From: Flavobacteriales bacterium UBA720
GTDB lineage: Bacteria; Bacteroidota; Bacteroidia; Flavobacteriales; Weeksellaceae
NCBI GenBank assembly: GCA_002297505.1
Contig: DBLQ01000020.1
Coordinates: 14,647-36,232, forward strand
Direction: 5' to 3'
DNA: 21,586 bases
Part shown: positions 7,561 to 14,573 of the stretch, in pieces
Position numbering within the stretch: position 1 is the first letter of the stretch
Layout of the letters: the number at the start of each line of letters is the position of its first letter
Notes under the pieces: generated by a model
What the model was told of the DNA's origin: nothing
Seen by the model: the letters and a program-made list of their open reading frames with translations, nothing else
Database searches by the model: none
Position numbers and translations under genes: made by a program

Positions 7561-7608
7561 TTAAATTTTAGATTATTAAGAATCTAAAATTGATAATCTA
7601 AAATTTAA
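7561..7608 (+). repeat. Alternative hairpins in the coaD leader (AATCTAAAATT repeats)
   Basis: One left arm (7561-7574, TTAAATTTTAGATT) can pair with either of two right arms: 7581-7591 (11 bp, 6-base loop) or 7595-7608 (14 bp perfect, 20-base loop). The second structure ends seven bases before the coaD ATG. The repeated core AATCTAAAAT recurs ahead of nuoB and nuoE. Confidence 0.6.
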
Positions 7609-7615
7609 AATTTCT

Positions 7616-8086
7616 ATGAAAATTGCTGTATTTCCAGGGTCTTTTGACCCGATTACTCTTGGCCATTATGACATTGTAGAACGAGCCGTTCCGCTGTTTG
7701 ACAAGATCATCATCGCCATCGGAAGAAACTCACAGAAAAAATACATGTTTTCCCTGGAACAGCGGAAGGAATTCATCAGGAAAACATTTGAAAAATTTCC
7801 GAATGTAGAAGTAGATGATTTTGAAGGTTTGACAATCGACTATTGCAAAAGCCGAAACGTGAATTTTATTCTGAGAGGTCTCCGGAATCCCGCGGATTTT
7901 GAATTTGAGAAATCTATTGCGCAGACTAATCGTGCACTGACCCGGGAGAATACGGTGGAAACCATCTTCCTTCTTACATCTTCCGGAAAATCCTATATTA
8001 GTAGCAGCATTGTGAGGGAAATCATTTCCTATGGCGGCAACTATGAAATTATGGTTCCGAACGCCGTGAGGGTGGAGAAAAAATAA
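7616..8086 (+). CDS. coaD: Phosphopantetheine adenylyltransferase
   Basis: A 156-residue nucleotidyltransferase of normal CoaD length. It transfers AMP from ATP to 4'-phosphopantetheine, the penultimate step of coenzyme A synthesis, in the cytoplasm. The sequence shows the N-terminal GSFDPITLGHYDI with the T-x-G-H signature (14-17), the conserved FILRGLRNPADFEFE (85-98) and the second nucleotide motif YISSSIVREI (127-136). The usual partner start M-K-x-A-x-F-P-G-S-F-D-P is intact. A hairpin-forming repeat occupies the leader right up to the start. A strong terminator begins five bases after the stop, so coaD ends its transcription unit. Confidence 0.97.
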   Translation: MKIAVFPGSFDPITLGHYDIVERAVPLFDKIIIAIGRNSQKKYMFSLEQRKEFIRKTFEKFPNVEVDDFEGLTIDYCKSRNVNFILRGLRNPADFEFEKSIAQTNRALTRENTVETIFLLTSSGKSYISSSIVREIISYGGNYEIMVPNAVRVEKK

Positions 8087-8090
8087 TGAA

Positions 8091-8117
8091 AGCCATCGGT
8101 AAAGATGGCTTTTTTTG
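8091..8117 (+). terminator. Intrinsic terminator after coaD (probably bidirectional)
   Basis: Stem AGCCATC/GATGGCT (8091-8097 with 8104-8110), 6-base loop, then a run of T. The reverse direction is also preceded by A-rich sequence, so it can serve the convergent phosphoesterase gene at 8118-9323. Confidence 0.9.
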
Positions 8118-9323
8118 TTAACTCAATTCGAAGACAGTAATCTCGGGCAAAATGCCAACTCTTCCCGGATATCCTATAACGCCGAAACCTCGGTTAACGT
8201 ACAGATATTTTCCTTCGCTTTCATAGAGATCCGCCCATTTCGGATATTTGTATTTTACCGGTGACCAGCGGAAATTTTTAAGATCGATCCCGAACTGCAT
8301 GCCATGCGTATGGCCTGAGAGCGTGAGCTGCACATTTTTAGGATGCTTCTTCACCACCGCATCAAAATGCGAAGGATCGTGGGACATCAGGATTTTAGCA
8401 GCTTCAGCAGGAACGCCTGCTGCCGCTTTGTCCAGATCTCCAAATTGCGGAAATGGCGGAATACCCCAGTTTTCGACACCGAGAATGTACAGCTTTTCGC
8501 CGTTTCTCTCGATCACGCGATGTTCATTGCGAAGCATTTCAAAACCTGCTTTTTTCTCGTGCTGAATAAGGTTCGGGATATTATTGCGCTGCTCATCGAG
8601 GTTTTTCCAAACTCCATATTCGCCGTAATCGTGATTGCCAAGCACGGCAAATTTGCCGTCCTTTCCTCTGATCTGAGAGAACAGATCGATGAAAGGCGCA
8701 AACTCATCGGCATAATTATTCACCATGTCGCCGGTAAAAAGTACGAGATCGGCCTGTTGCTCATTAATCAAATCAATGGCATGCTGAAGATTTTTCGGAT
8801 TCTGAAAACTGCCGCTGTGGACGTCTGAAATCTGTACGATTTTGTAACCCTTGAAACTTTTGGGAAGGTTTTTCAACTTTAATTTAACAATCCTGGCTCT
8901 GTGACGGTACTTTCCGAAAAGAATTCCGTCCAGCACAGCTGCAGCCAGAATAGCGCCAGATCCTAAGCCTACAAGACTGATAAATTTTCTTCTGGACGGA
9001 TAATTGTGGTTTTCCGTCGTCACATAATTGAATCCAAAATTGAGCAATCTCGCCAGATCTTCAATCAGTAAAAATATTGCGACAAGTAATTTTGGCAATA
9101 CAAAAATCAGTATCACAGAAAATACAACCTGCAGATTGAGATATTTATGCGAACCCCGGTCAAATGTCAGAATCGAATAAAAAAGAAACGCGTAAACCGC
9201 TACGGTGGGAACCCAGTAAATCAACTTAGCATTCTGGCTGGTATAAACCGTTTTGAATGCCTGATAGACATAGACTTCAAGAATCAGAAAGATGCCTAGA
9301 AGAAAAATAATCGTTTTTTGCAT
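8118..9323 (-). CDS. Membrane-anchored metallophosphoesterase (calcineurin-like)
   Basis: A 401-residue protein. The N-terminal 135 residues hold about four hydrophobic segments (4-22, 34-53, 64-88, 115-133). The C-terminal part is a calcineurin-like phosphoesterase domain with all metal-ligand motifs: QISDVHSG (D167, H169), TGDM (D199), GNHDYG (N230, H231), SHDPSHF (H315) and SGHTHGMQFG (H338, H340). This layout matches the YkuE/YaeI-like family, some of whose members cleave lipid pyrophosphates or other phosphodiesters. The substrate here is not known. I start it at the ATG 9321-9323; a TTG nine codons upstream is in frame but overlaps a terminator hairpin and looks spurious. The catalytic domain is probably cytoplasmic or peripheral, which the sequence does not settle. 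Confidence 0.9.
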   Translation of the reverse strand: MQKTIIFLLGIFLILEVYVYQAFKTVYTSQNAKLIYWVPTVAVYAFLFYSILTFDRGSHKYLNLQVVFSVILIFVLPKLLVAIFLLIEDLARLLNFGFNYVTTENHNYPSRRKFISLVGLGSGAILAAAVLDGILFGKYRHRARIVKLKLKNLPKSFKGYKIVQISDVHSGSFQNPKNLQHAIDLINEQQADLVLFTGDMVNNYADEFAPFIDLFSQIRGKDGKFAVLGNHDYGEYGVWKNLDEQRNNIPNLIQHEKKAGFEMLRNEHRVIERNGEKLYILGVENWGIPPFPQFGDLDKAAAGVPAEAAKILMSHDPSHFDAVVKKHPKNVQLTLSGHTHGMQFGIDLKNFRWSPVKYKYPKWADLYESEGKYLYVNRGFGVIGYPGRVGILPEITVFELS

Positions 9324-9331
9324 AATATTAT

Positions 9332-9365
9332 AAAAAACAAAAAGGAACAATGACTTATTCCTTTT
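9332..9365 (-). terminator. Intrinsic terminator after the FabH-like gene, inside the phosphoesterase leader
   Basis: Stem of 8 bp (9340-9347 with 9358-9365, AAAAGGAA/TTCCTTTT), 10-base loop, followed on the minus strand by TGTTTTTT. The T tract ends just eight bases before the phosphoesterase ATG. Confidence 0.75.
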
Positions 9366-9405
9366 GCAGTATAAACGTTACAGATTTAATTTTACTTTAT
9401 GATGG

Positions 9406-10485
9406 CTAGATTTTTCCTTCGGGAAATTTGTAAACCACACAATTGATGTTCATTCCCGCACCAACCGAGGTGAACAGGATGTGCGAACCTGGTGTGAATG
9501 ACTGACCTTCCATCTTGCCCTTTCTGATTAAATCAAACAATGTCGGAACAGTAGCCACGGATGAATTTCCGAACTGCTGAATCGTCATAGGTGATATGGC
9601 ATGGTCGTATTCTTTTTGGCCATAAAGTTTGAAAAGCCGGCCTATCATGGCATAATCCATCTTGGCATTGGCCTGGTGAATCAGGACTTTGCTGATGTCC
9701 GCGATGTCCAGATTGGCTTTTTCTATGGTCGCTTTGATGGCATCGGGAACATTTTTCAGAGCATATTCGTAGATTTTACGGCCACGCATCCGGATGAAAA
9801 GCTGACTTTGGTCGTGCTCCAAATTGAGTGACGGTCCATTTTCGAGATAACAAAGCTCTTCGCCGTTATCACAAAGCGTGTTATCCGCCAGAACTCCAAC
9901 AGTGGAATCCTCGGTGGCAGTGACCACTACAGCGCCGGCACCGTCTGCAAAAATCATCTTATTTCTGTCATAAGGATCTGTAACGCGGCTAAGCGTCTCG
10001 CCTCCCACTACCAAAATGGTTTTTGCTTTTCCTGCCTTGATCATCGTATCAGCCAGAATCAATGCTTCTACCCAGCCCGGGCATCCGAAAATCATATCGT
10101 AATTGATACAATCTCTTCTTTTGATACCCAATTTGCCTTTCAGCCTGGCAGAAAGTGATGGCATAAAATTCGGAATACCGTTCATATCTACTTCGCCAAA
10201 ATTAGTTGCGTAGATGATATAATCAATTTCCTCTTGGTCAATGCCCGCATCCGCAATAGCTTCCAGAGACGCACGGTAACCCAAATCCGAATTAAAATCC
10301 TCTGGACTGGCATAACGTCTTTTTTCAATCTCCGTAATGTCTACAAACTTCTGAATGATTTCCGCTGTCGGTTTTTCAATCAGTTGATTGTTATCGTCAT
10401 AGAAAACCGCCTCAGTAAAGTGAGAGCCGTCTATTTCGTTTTCCGGAACGTAACTGCCGGAGCCAATGATTAATGTATTAGGCAT
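9406..10485 (-). CDS. 3-oxoacyl-ACP synthase III family protein (FabH-like ketosynthase)
   Basis: A 359-residue thiolase-fold condensing enzyme. The three catalytic residues of the FabH class are in place: Cys135 in IFGCPGWVEA, His270 in LIHQANAKM and Asn307 in FGNSSVATVPTL. Other family blocks are YIIYATNF, GGETLSRV and FADGAGAVVV. Such enzymes condense an acyl-CoA starter with malonyl-ACP; FabH does so to begin fatty acid synthesis. This protein is longer than typical FabH (about 317-335) and has extra residues near the start, so it may be a paralogue with a different starter or product. No other fatty-acid or polyketide genes are next to it, so its exact pathway is open. It has its own -7 box and a terminator, suggesting a single-gene unit. 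Confidence 0.9.
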   Translation of the reverse strand: MPNTLIIGSGSYVPENEIDGSHFTEAVFYDDNNQLIEKPTAEIIQKFVDITEIEKRRYASPEDFNSDLGYRASLEAIADAGIDQEEIDYIIYATNFGEVDMNGIPNFMPSLSARLKGKLGIKRRDCINYDMIFGCPGWVEALILADTMIKAGKAKTILVVGGETLSRVTDPYDRNKMIFADGAGAVVVTATEDSTVGVLADNTLCDNGEELCYLENGPSLNLEHDQSQLFIRMRGRKIYEYALKNVPDAIKATIEKANLDIADISKVLIHQANAKMDYAMIGRLFKLYGQKEYDHAISPMTIQQFGNSSVATVPTLFDLIRKGKMEGQSFTPGSHILFTSVGAGMNINCVVYKFPEGKI

Positions 10486-10507
10486 TGATTTTAAAAAATT
10501 TTAAATG

Positions 10508-10515
10508 CAAAATTA
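10508..10515 (-). promoter_or_regulatory. -7 box of the FabH-like gene
   Basis: Minus-strand TAATTTTG matches TAnnTTTG and lies 22 bases upstream of the ATG. No clear -33 element is seen. It is divergent from the yigZ promoter. Confidence 0.5.
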
Positions 10516-10591
10516 AGCAAAAATTAATTGTTGGAATTTTTTTCTTGCTGATTTTATGTCAAAGTGAATAAAACAATGCAGTTGCCCTAAA

Positions 10592-10622
10592 TTTGAAATT
10601 AATGATGGAATCTATATTTTTG
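10592..10622 (+). promoter_or_regulatory. Promoter of yigZ, nearly abutting the start codon
   Basis: TTTG (10592-10595), a 19-base spacer and TATTTTTG (10615-10622) form an excellent Bacteroidota promoter. Only four bases separate the -7 box from the ATG at 10627, which implies a leaderless or near-leaderless transcript. Confidence 0.65.
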
Positions 10623-10626
10623 TCCG

Positions 10627-11223
10627 ATGTTTGAATTCCAAACCATAAATCAAAGCGTCGAAGATATATTAATAAAGGAAAAAGGCAGCAAATTCATCGG
10701 TTTTGCTTATCCTGTTAATTCCGAATCCGACGTTAAAGATCAGCTGAACCAGCTAAAAGAGCGGCACCCGAAAGCTACCCACCACTGCTACGCGTACCGT
10801 CTCGGCATCTCTGGCGAGAACTACAGGGCGAATGATGACGGCGAGCCTTCCGGAAGCGCTGGCTTGCCAATTTACAATCAGCTTCTGGCACACGGCATTA
10901 CAAACATTTTAGTAATTGTGGTTCGATACTACGGTGGCACCAAGCTGGGTGTTGGAGGATTGGTTAAGACTTATAAGGAAACAGCGAAGATGACGTTAGA
11001 AGAAGCGGTGATCATCACCAAAGAACTGGAGTCCGATCTTGAGATCAAATTTAAATTTTCTCAGCAAAATACCATTTTCACATTACTCAACAGATATGAT
11101 GGTAAAATTCTGAACTTTGATGCGCAGGATCTCTGCGCAATCGCAGCACGTATAAAAACCTCACAAAAAGAAAGCATCTCAGGAGAATTGTCTGAGATGC
11201 TTTTGGAATATCATTTTTTATAA
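10627..11223 (+). CDS. yigZ: YigZ/IMPACT family protein
   Basis: A 198-residue protein of the conserved YigZ/IMPACT family. The N-terminal domain starts near EKGSKFIGFAYPV and contains HPKATHHCYAYRLG, then RANDDGEPSGSAGLPI and VVRYYGGTKLGVGGLVKTY, the most diagnostic blocks, followed by a smaller C-terminal domain (about 130-198). Eukaryotic IMPACT regulates the Gcn2 kinase; the role of bacterial members is not settled, although an RNA- or ribosome-related function has been proposed. The ATG fits the family start and sits four bases after the -7 box. The last 18 codons contain a perfect 12-bp inverted repeat that works as a terminator for the opposing gene. The stop codon lies only three bases from the end of the convergent metallopeptidase gene. 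Confidence 0.93.
   Translation: MFEFQTINQSVEDILIKEKGSKFIGFAYPVNSESDVKDQLNQLKERHPKATHHCYAYRLGISGENYRANDDGEPSGSAGLPIYNQLLAHGITNILVIVVRYYGGTKLGVGGLVKTYKETAKMTLEEAVIITKELESDLEIKFKFSQQNTIFTLLNRYDGKILNFDAQDLCAIAARIKTSQKESISGELSEMLLEYHFL
11165..11203 (-). terminator. Intrinsic terminator of the YugP-like gene, embedded in the yigZ coding end
   Basis: Perfect 12-bp stem (11171-11182 with 11192-11203, arm AAAGCATCTCAG) and a 9-base loop. On the minus strand it is followed by CTTTTTG. It begins 23 bases past the YugP-like stop. On the plus strand the stem is followed by TTTTGG and, 10 bases on, by TTTTTT just before the yigZ stop, so it may act in both directions. Confidence 0.75.
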
Positions 11224-11226
11224 GGA

Positions 11227-11910
11227 TTAATCCCTGCGGTTTCCGGATAACAGTGATGCGAAATAAATAAGTTGTGCTAAGGATCCTAAAGCTGCCACAA
11301 CGTAGGTTCTGGCCGCCCACTTCAATGAATCTTCAGCGCCTTCGTATTCTTCTGCCGTGACTGTTCCTGTTGACTTGAGCCATTTGAGAGCTCTGTTGCT
11401 GGCGTCGTATTCTACAGGAAGGGTGATGAAAGCAAAAAGTGTTGTAATCGCGAACAAAACCACGCCAACTGCCAAAATCGTTTTGTTACCGCTCATTGCC
11501 ATTACCAAAATACCGCCCATAAGTACAAACTGTAAAAGTCTGGAACTGATATTGACAACCGGAACCATCGTGGATCGGAATTTCAGCATGCTGTATCCTA
11601 CGGCGTGCTGCACAGCGTGTCCGCATTCATGTGCTGCAACTGCGGCTGCGGCGGCATTTCTTTGCATATAGACCGCTTCCGAAAGATTGACGGTTTTATT
11701 TTCAGGATTGTAATGGTCGGTCAGCTGACCCGGAACAGAAATCACCTGAACATCATTAATTCCATTATCGCGGAGCATTTTTTCGGCTACTTCTTTTCCG
11801 GACATGCCATTGCGCAGATGAACGTTGGAATAATATTCGAACTTGGAACGGAGCCTGCTCTGCACAAACATACTGATGAGGAAAATGGCTCCAATAATTA
11901 AATAATACAT
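11227..11910 (-). CDS. YugP-like membrane zinc metallopeptidase
   Basis: A 227-residue membrane protein. The zinc motif HECGH (H94, E95, H98) lies in AAVAAHECGHAVQHA, and PVEYDAS (166-171) supplies the likely third ligand Glu. The block DHYNPENKTVNLSEAVY (65-81) just before it is typical of the DUF232/YugP family. Hydrophobic segments are near residues 3-16, 118-138, 143-164 and 203-221, so the active site is membrane-associated. Natural substrates of the family are not well defined; a role in membrane protein turnover is a common guess. The gene is convergent with yigZ (three bases between stops) and divergent from the GNAT-like gene. No strong promoter box is visible; a partial match is TATTTCTG about 30 bases upstream. 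Confidence 0.92.
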   Translation of the reverse strand: MYYLIIGAIFLISMFVQSRLRSKFEYYSNVHLRNGMSGKEVAEKMLRDNGINDVQVISVPGQLTDHYNPENKTVNLSEAVYMQRNAAAAAVAAHECGHAVQHAVGYSMLKFRSTMVPVVNISSRLLQFVLMGGILVMAMSGNKTILAVGVVLFAITTLFAFITLPVEYDASNRALKWLKSTGTVTAEEYEGAEDSLKWAARTYVVAALGSLAQLIYFASLLSGNRRD

Positions 11911-11964
11911 ATAAATGAGTTGATTGCGTTTTGCAGAAATAGTTGTAAAAAGTATGCCAAAGCA

Positions 11965-11994
11965 TTGGTATTTTTAGTCTATCACTTATCTTTG
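11965..11994 (+). promoter_or_regulatory. Promoter of the GNAT-like gene
   Basis: TTG (11965-11967), a 19-base spacer and an exact -7 box TATCTTTG (11987-11994). The predicted start near 11999 gives a leader of about 15 bases to the ATG at 12014 and rules against the upstream TTG at 11999 as the true start. Confidence 0.7.
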
Positions 11995-12013
11995 CTGTTT
12001 GATACGCAAGATT

Positions 12014-13144
12014 ATGGAAAAAGTCATTATAAAGCAAGTCACCACAGACTCGGAACTTACCGATTTCATCAGGTTTCCGATGGATTTGTACCGGAATAAT
12101 CCGAATTACGTTCCGCCATTGATCAACGAAGAAAAAAATATCTGGAATAAGGATCACAATCCGGCATTGGCATATTCCGACGTCAAACAATTTCTGGCTT
12201 ATAAAGATCAGAAAATAGCCGGCAGAATTGCGGTGATTATCAATCATAAAGAAGAGAAAGAACTGGGAATCAGCAAGGTGCGTTTTGGCTGGCTGGATTT
12301 TATTAATGATGAGGCTGTTTCGAAAGCTTTAATTGATCAGGCCATTACATTTGCCAAGGAACATCGGATTGATAAAATTGAAGGGCCAATGGGATTTACC
12401 AATCTTGATAAAGCCGGAATGCTCACGATGGGATTTGACAAGCTGGCGACGATGATCGGACTCTACAATTATGATTATTACCCCAAACACTTAGAGAATC
12501 TTGGCTTAGCCAAAGAAAAGGAATGGGTTGAATTTGAAATTAACTTCCCGGAGGTTTTGCCGGAAAAAGTTGTCAAATTCAGCTCGCTGATTGCTGAAAA
12601 ATATAAGCTGAAGGTTTTGAATTTTAAGTCAAAACAGGAAATTCTTCCACTTGTAGATCCGATGTTTAAATTACTGGACGAAACCTACAAACACCTCTCT
12701 ACTTACACACCAATCTCCGAGGAACAGATCAAGACTTACAAGGAAAAATACTTTCCGTTCATCGCCAAAAACTACATCATCTGCGTTGTAGATGACAAGG
12801 ATGAATTAATTTCTTTTGCCATCACAATGCCTTCGTATTCCAAAGCGCTTCAAAAATCAAAAGGCAAACTTTTTCCTTTCGGATGGTGGCATTTCTTGCA
12901 GGCCGGAAAGAAAAACGACCGCGCCAACTTTTACCTGATCGGGATTCATCCAGATTATCAGCGAAGAGGCGTTACAGCAATTATTTTCAAGGAGATCTTC
13001 GAGCGTTTCCGGAAAATGGGAATCAAATTTGCCGAAACCAATCCGGAACTGGAAGAAAACAAAAGCGTCCAGGTTCTCTGGCAGGATTACAATCCTGTCA
13101 ATCATAAGCGAAGAAGGACTTACGCTCTGAATCTTGAAGACTAA
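12014..13144 (+). CDS. GNAT-like acyltransferase domain protein
   Basis: A 376-residue cytoplasmic protein with no signal peptide or membrane segment. The C-terminal part carries a GNAT-type acetyl-CoA-binding stretch, FYLIGIHPDYQRRGVTAIIF (306-325), followed by KEIFERFRKMGIKFAETNPELEENKSV and a final YNPVNHKRRRTYAL, the pattern of N-acyltransferases. The N-terminal half (VPPLINEEKNIW, GRIAVIINH, GPMGFTN) resembles a second, degenerate GNAT fold, so the whole may be a tandem-GNAT protein. In this family the substrate cannot be predicted from sequence. The pyrophosphate-binding loop reads QRRGVT rather than the usual Q/R-x-x-G-x-G/A, a small departure. The ATG at 12014 is preferred over the TTG at 11999 because of the promoter position. 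Confidence 0.8.
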   Translation: MEKVIIKQVTTDSELTDFIRFPMDLYRNNPNYVPPLINEEKNIWNKDHNPALAYSDVKQFLAYKDQKIAGRIAVIINHKEEKELGISKVRFGWLDFINDEAVSKALIDQAITFAKEHRIDKIEGPMGFTNLDKAGMLTMGFDKLATMIGLYNYDYYPKHLENLGLAKEKEWVEFEINFPEVLPEKVVKFSSLIAEKYKLKVLNFKSKQEILPLVDPMFKLLDETYKHLSTYTPISEEQIKTYKEKYFPFIAKNYIICVVDDKDELISFAITMPSYSKALQKSKGKLFPFGWWHFLQAGKKNDRANFYLIGIHPDYQRRGVTAIIFKEIFERFRKMGIKFAETNPELEENKSVQVLWQDYNPVNHKRRRTYALNLED

Positions 13145-13209
13145 ATTTAAACATTTGTTTAACGGAATTTTTATCCCGTTTTATTCAATTAACAACAAAT
13201 ACCGCGAAT

Positions 13210-13395
13210 TTGAAAAAGCAATTGATCATCTACGGAATCCTCATTGTCATCTTTGTGCTCTACAATTTTCTGAATCCAATTAAAGACGAAAGAACAGACA
13301 CACTGATCAACATATTGTTTGCCAGTTTATTATTTCTATACATTGCTTATATCGCTTATCTCGTTCTCAGAAAAATTGGCAAGAAGCAGAAATAA
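13210..13395 (+). CDS. Small two-helix membrane protein of unknown function
   Basis: A 61-residue protein beginning KKQLIIYGIL with two hydrophobic segments (about 4-20 and 33-53), a charged loop PIKDERTDTL between them and a basic tail RKIGKKQK. I do not recognise a family. The start is a TTG at 13210-13212; no in-frame ATG is available at the right place. The charge pattern and clean helices suggest it is real: the predicted topology places both ends on the cytoplasmic side. It lies 65 bases after the GNAT-like gene and 120 bases before nuoA, on the same strand as both. Co-transcription with the GNAT gene is possible because only a weak hairpin separates them. Confidence 0.6.
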   Translation: MKKQLIIYGILIVIFVLYNFLNPIKDERTDTLINILFASLLFLYIAYIAYLVLRKIGKKQK

Positions 13396-13461
13396 CCACT
13401 TATTTATAATTATTCTAAATTTAGGAAAACAGACTTTTCTCTTCTTTTACCGGGGCCGATA

Positions 13462-13477
13462 ATTTAATATATTAAAT
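13462..13477. promoter_or_regulatory. 16-bp perfect palindrome upstream of the nuo promoter box
   Basis: ATTTAATATATTAAAT reads the same on both strands. It lies 10 bases upstream of the nuoA -7 box, where the -33 element would normally be, and no TTG is present at that place. It could be an operator or activator site controlling the nuo operon; AT-richness makes a chance palindrome possible. Confidence 0.4.
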
Positions 13478-13487
13478 CTTTATTTAG

Positions 13488-13495
13488 TATTTTTG
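13488..13495 (+). promoter_or_regulatory. -7 box of the nuo operon
   Basis: TATTTTTG matches TAnnTTTG, 20 bases before the nuoA ATG. It is the only exact box I found in the intergenic regions between 13396 and the right edge, so it is the likely main promoter of the operon. Confidence 0.55.
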
Positions 13496-13515
13496 CATAG
13501 TTAAATTTAGACTTT

Positions 13516-13887
13516 ATGAATTTACCTGAAAATTACATCCCGATACTCATCCAGGCCGCCGTTGGTCTTGGATTCGTAGCCATCTCCTTGCTGGGCGCTC
13601 ATTTCCTGGGACCAAAGCAGAAGAAAGGGAATTCTGTCAAAAACTCAAGCTGGGAATGTGGTATTCCTGTAGAAGGAAACGCCAGAACGCCATTCTCCAT
13701 CAAATACTTTTTAACTGCAGTACTGTTTGTGCTGTTCGATATCGAAATTGTGTTTTTCTATCCTTATGCTGTCAATTTCAGGGAATTTGGGATGCAGGGA
13801 TTTTTAGCGGTTCTCACATTTGTCGCCATTTTCTTTGTGGCTTTTTTCTATGTTTGGAAAAGAGGTGCACTGGATTGGGACAAATAA
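13516..13887 (+). CDS. nuoA: NADH-quinone oxidoreductase subunit A
   Basis: A 123-residue membrane subunit of respiratory complex I with three predicted helices (about 7-30, 62-85 and 93-113). The conserved loop between helices 1 and 2 contains WECGIPVEGNARTPFSIKYF (46-65), with E47 and C48, and helix 2 carries the acidic pair FDIEIVFFYP (D75, E77). These residues lie near the quinone cavity and the start of the proton path in known complex I structures. The protein has normal length. It is the first gene of the operon, preceded by a -7 box and a palindrome, and followed by nuoB after 90 bases. Confidence 0.97.
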   Translation: MNLPENYIPILIQAAVGLGFVAISLLGAHFLGPKQKKGNSVKNSSWECGIPVEGNARTPFSIKYFLTAVLFVLFDIEIVFFYPYAVNFREFGMQGFLAVLTFVAIFFVAFFYVWKRGALDWDK

Positions 13888-13977
13888 GGTGTATCGAAAT
13901 AATAAATCAAAATTTTAGAGCTTGGTTTTGAATTTGAATAGATTTAAAATCAAACGTTTAATCTAAAATCCAACAAA

Positions 13978-14538
13978 ATGTCAGACAAAAAACCAGTAAT
14001 AATTACAGATGCGCCGGCTCCGGAAGGTTATGAAGGAGAAGGTTTTTTTGCAACGAAACTCAGCAGCGTCATCGGAATGGCGAGAAAATATTCGCTATGG
14101 CCGTTGCCGTTTGCGACCTCCTGCTGCGGCATCGAGTTCATGGCCACACTGAACCCAACTTACGATGCATCCAGATTTGGAATGGAGAGAAACTCTTTCT
14201 CCCCGAGACAGGCAGATATGCTGATGGTTTGCGGAACCATTTCAAAAAAATTAGGTCCTGTACTTAAAGAAGTTTATACCCAAATGGCTGAGCCAAAATG
14301 GGTAGTAGCTGTTGGAGCATGTGCTTCCAGCGGTGGTATTTTCGATACATATTCGGTTCTTCAGGGCATCGATAAAATCATTCCGGTGGATGTTTACGTT
14401 CCCGGATGCCCGCCAAGACCAGAGCAAATCATCGAAGGTGTGATGCAAGTACAGGCGCTTGCGGAAAGCGAAAGCATCAGAAGAAGAGATACACCTGAAT
14501 ATCAGGCACTTTTGGATTCTTACAACATTAGCAATTAA
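13978..14538 (+). CDS. nuoB: NADH-quinone oxidoreductase subunit B (N2 cluster)
   Basis: A 186-residue peripheral subunit holding the terminal iron-sulfur cluster N2, which passes electrons to the quinone. The four ligands are visible: the adjacent pair C49-C50 in ATSCCGIEF, C115 in VGACASSGG and C144 in VPGCPPRPEQ. The quinone-side block DASRFGMERNSFSPRQADML (63-82) is also present. The N-terminus is short and the C-terminus ends in a polar tail after RRRDTPEYQ. The leader holds AATCTAAAATC about 18 bases before the ATG, the same element seen in front of coaD and nuoE. nuoC follows after 35 bases. Confidence 0.98.
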   Translation: MSDKKPVIITDAPAPEGYEGEGFFATKLSSVIGMARKYSLWPLPFATSCCGIEFMATLNPTYDASRFGMERNSFSPRQADMLMVCGTISKKLGPVLKEVYTQMAEPKWVVAVGACASSGGIFDTYSVLQGIDKIIPVDVYVPGCPPRPEQIIEGVMQVQALAESESIRRRDTPEYQALLDSYNISN

Positions 14539-14573
14539 GATTCTGCTCCAGGATTTTTAATTTGAATTTAATT

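Noticed and set aside
8343..8828. 161-codon plus-strand frame within the phosphoesterase gene
   Set aside because: It lies opposite the conserved metal-binding motifs of the phosphoesterase and shows no domain of its own.
9324..9350. TTG at 9348-9350 as the phosphoesterase start
   Set aside because: The extra nine codons run through the upstream terminator hairpin and T tract; the ATG at 9321-9323 begins a normal membrane segment.
11765..12247. 160-codon minus-strand frame across the YugP-like and GNAT-like gene starts
   Set aside because: It overlaps two well-supported genes and a promoter region and has no family features.
13161..13180. AACGG/CCGTT hairpin as terminator of the GNAT-like gene
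   Set aside because: Five base pairs with a 10-base loop and a broken T tract are too weak to support a call.
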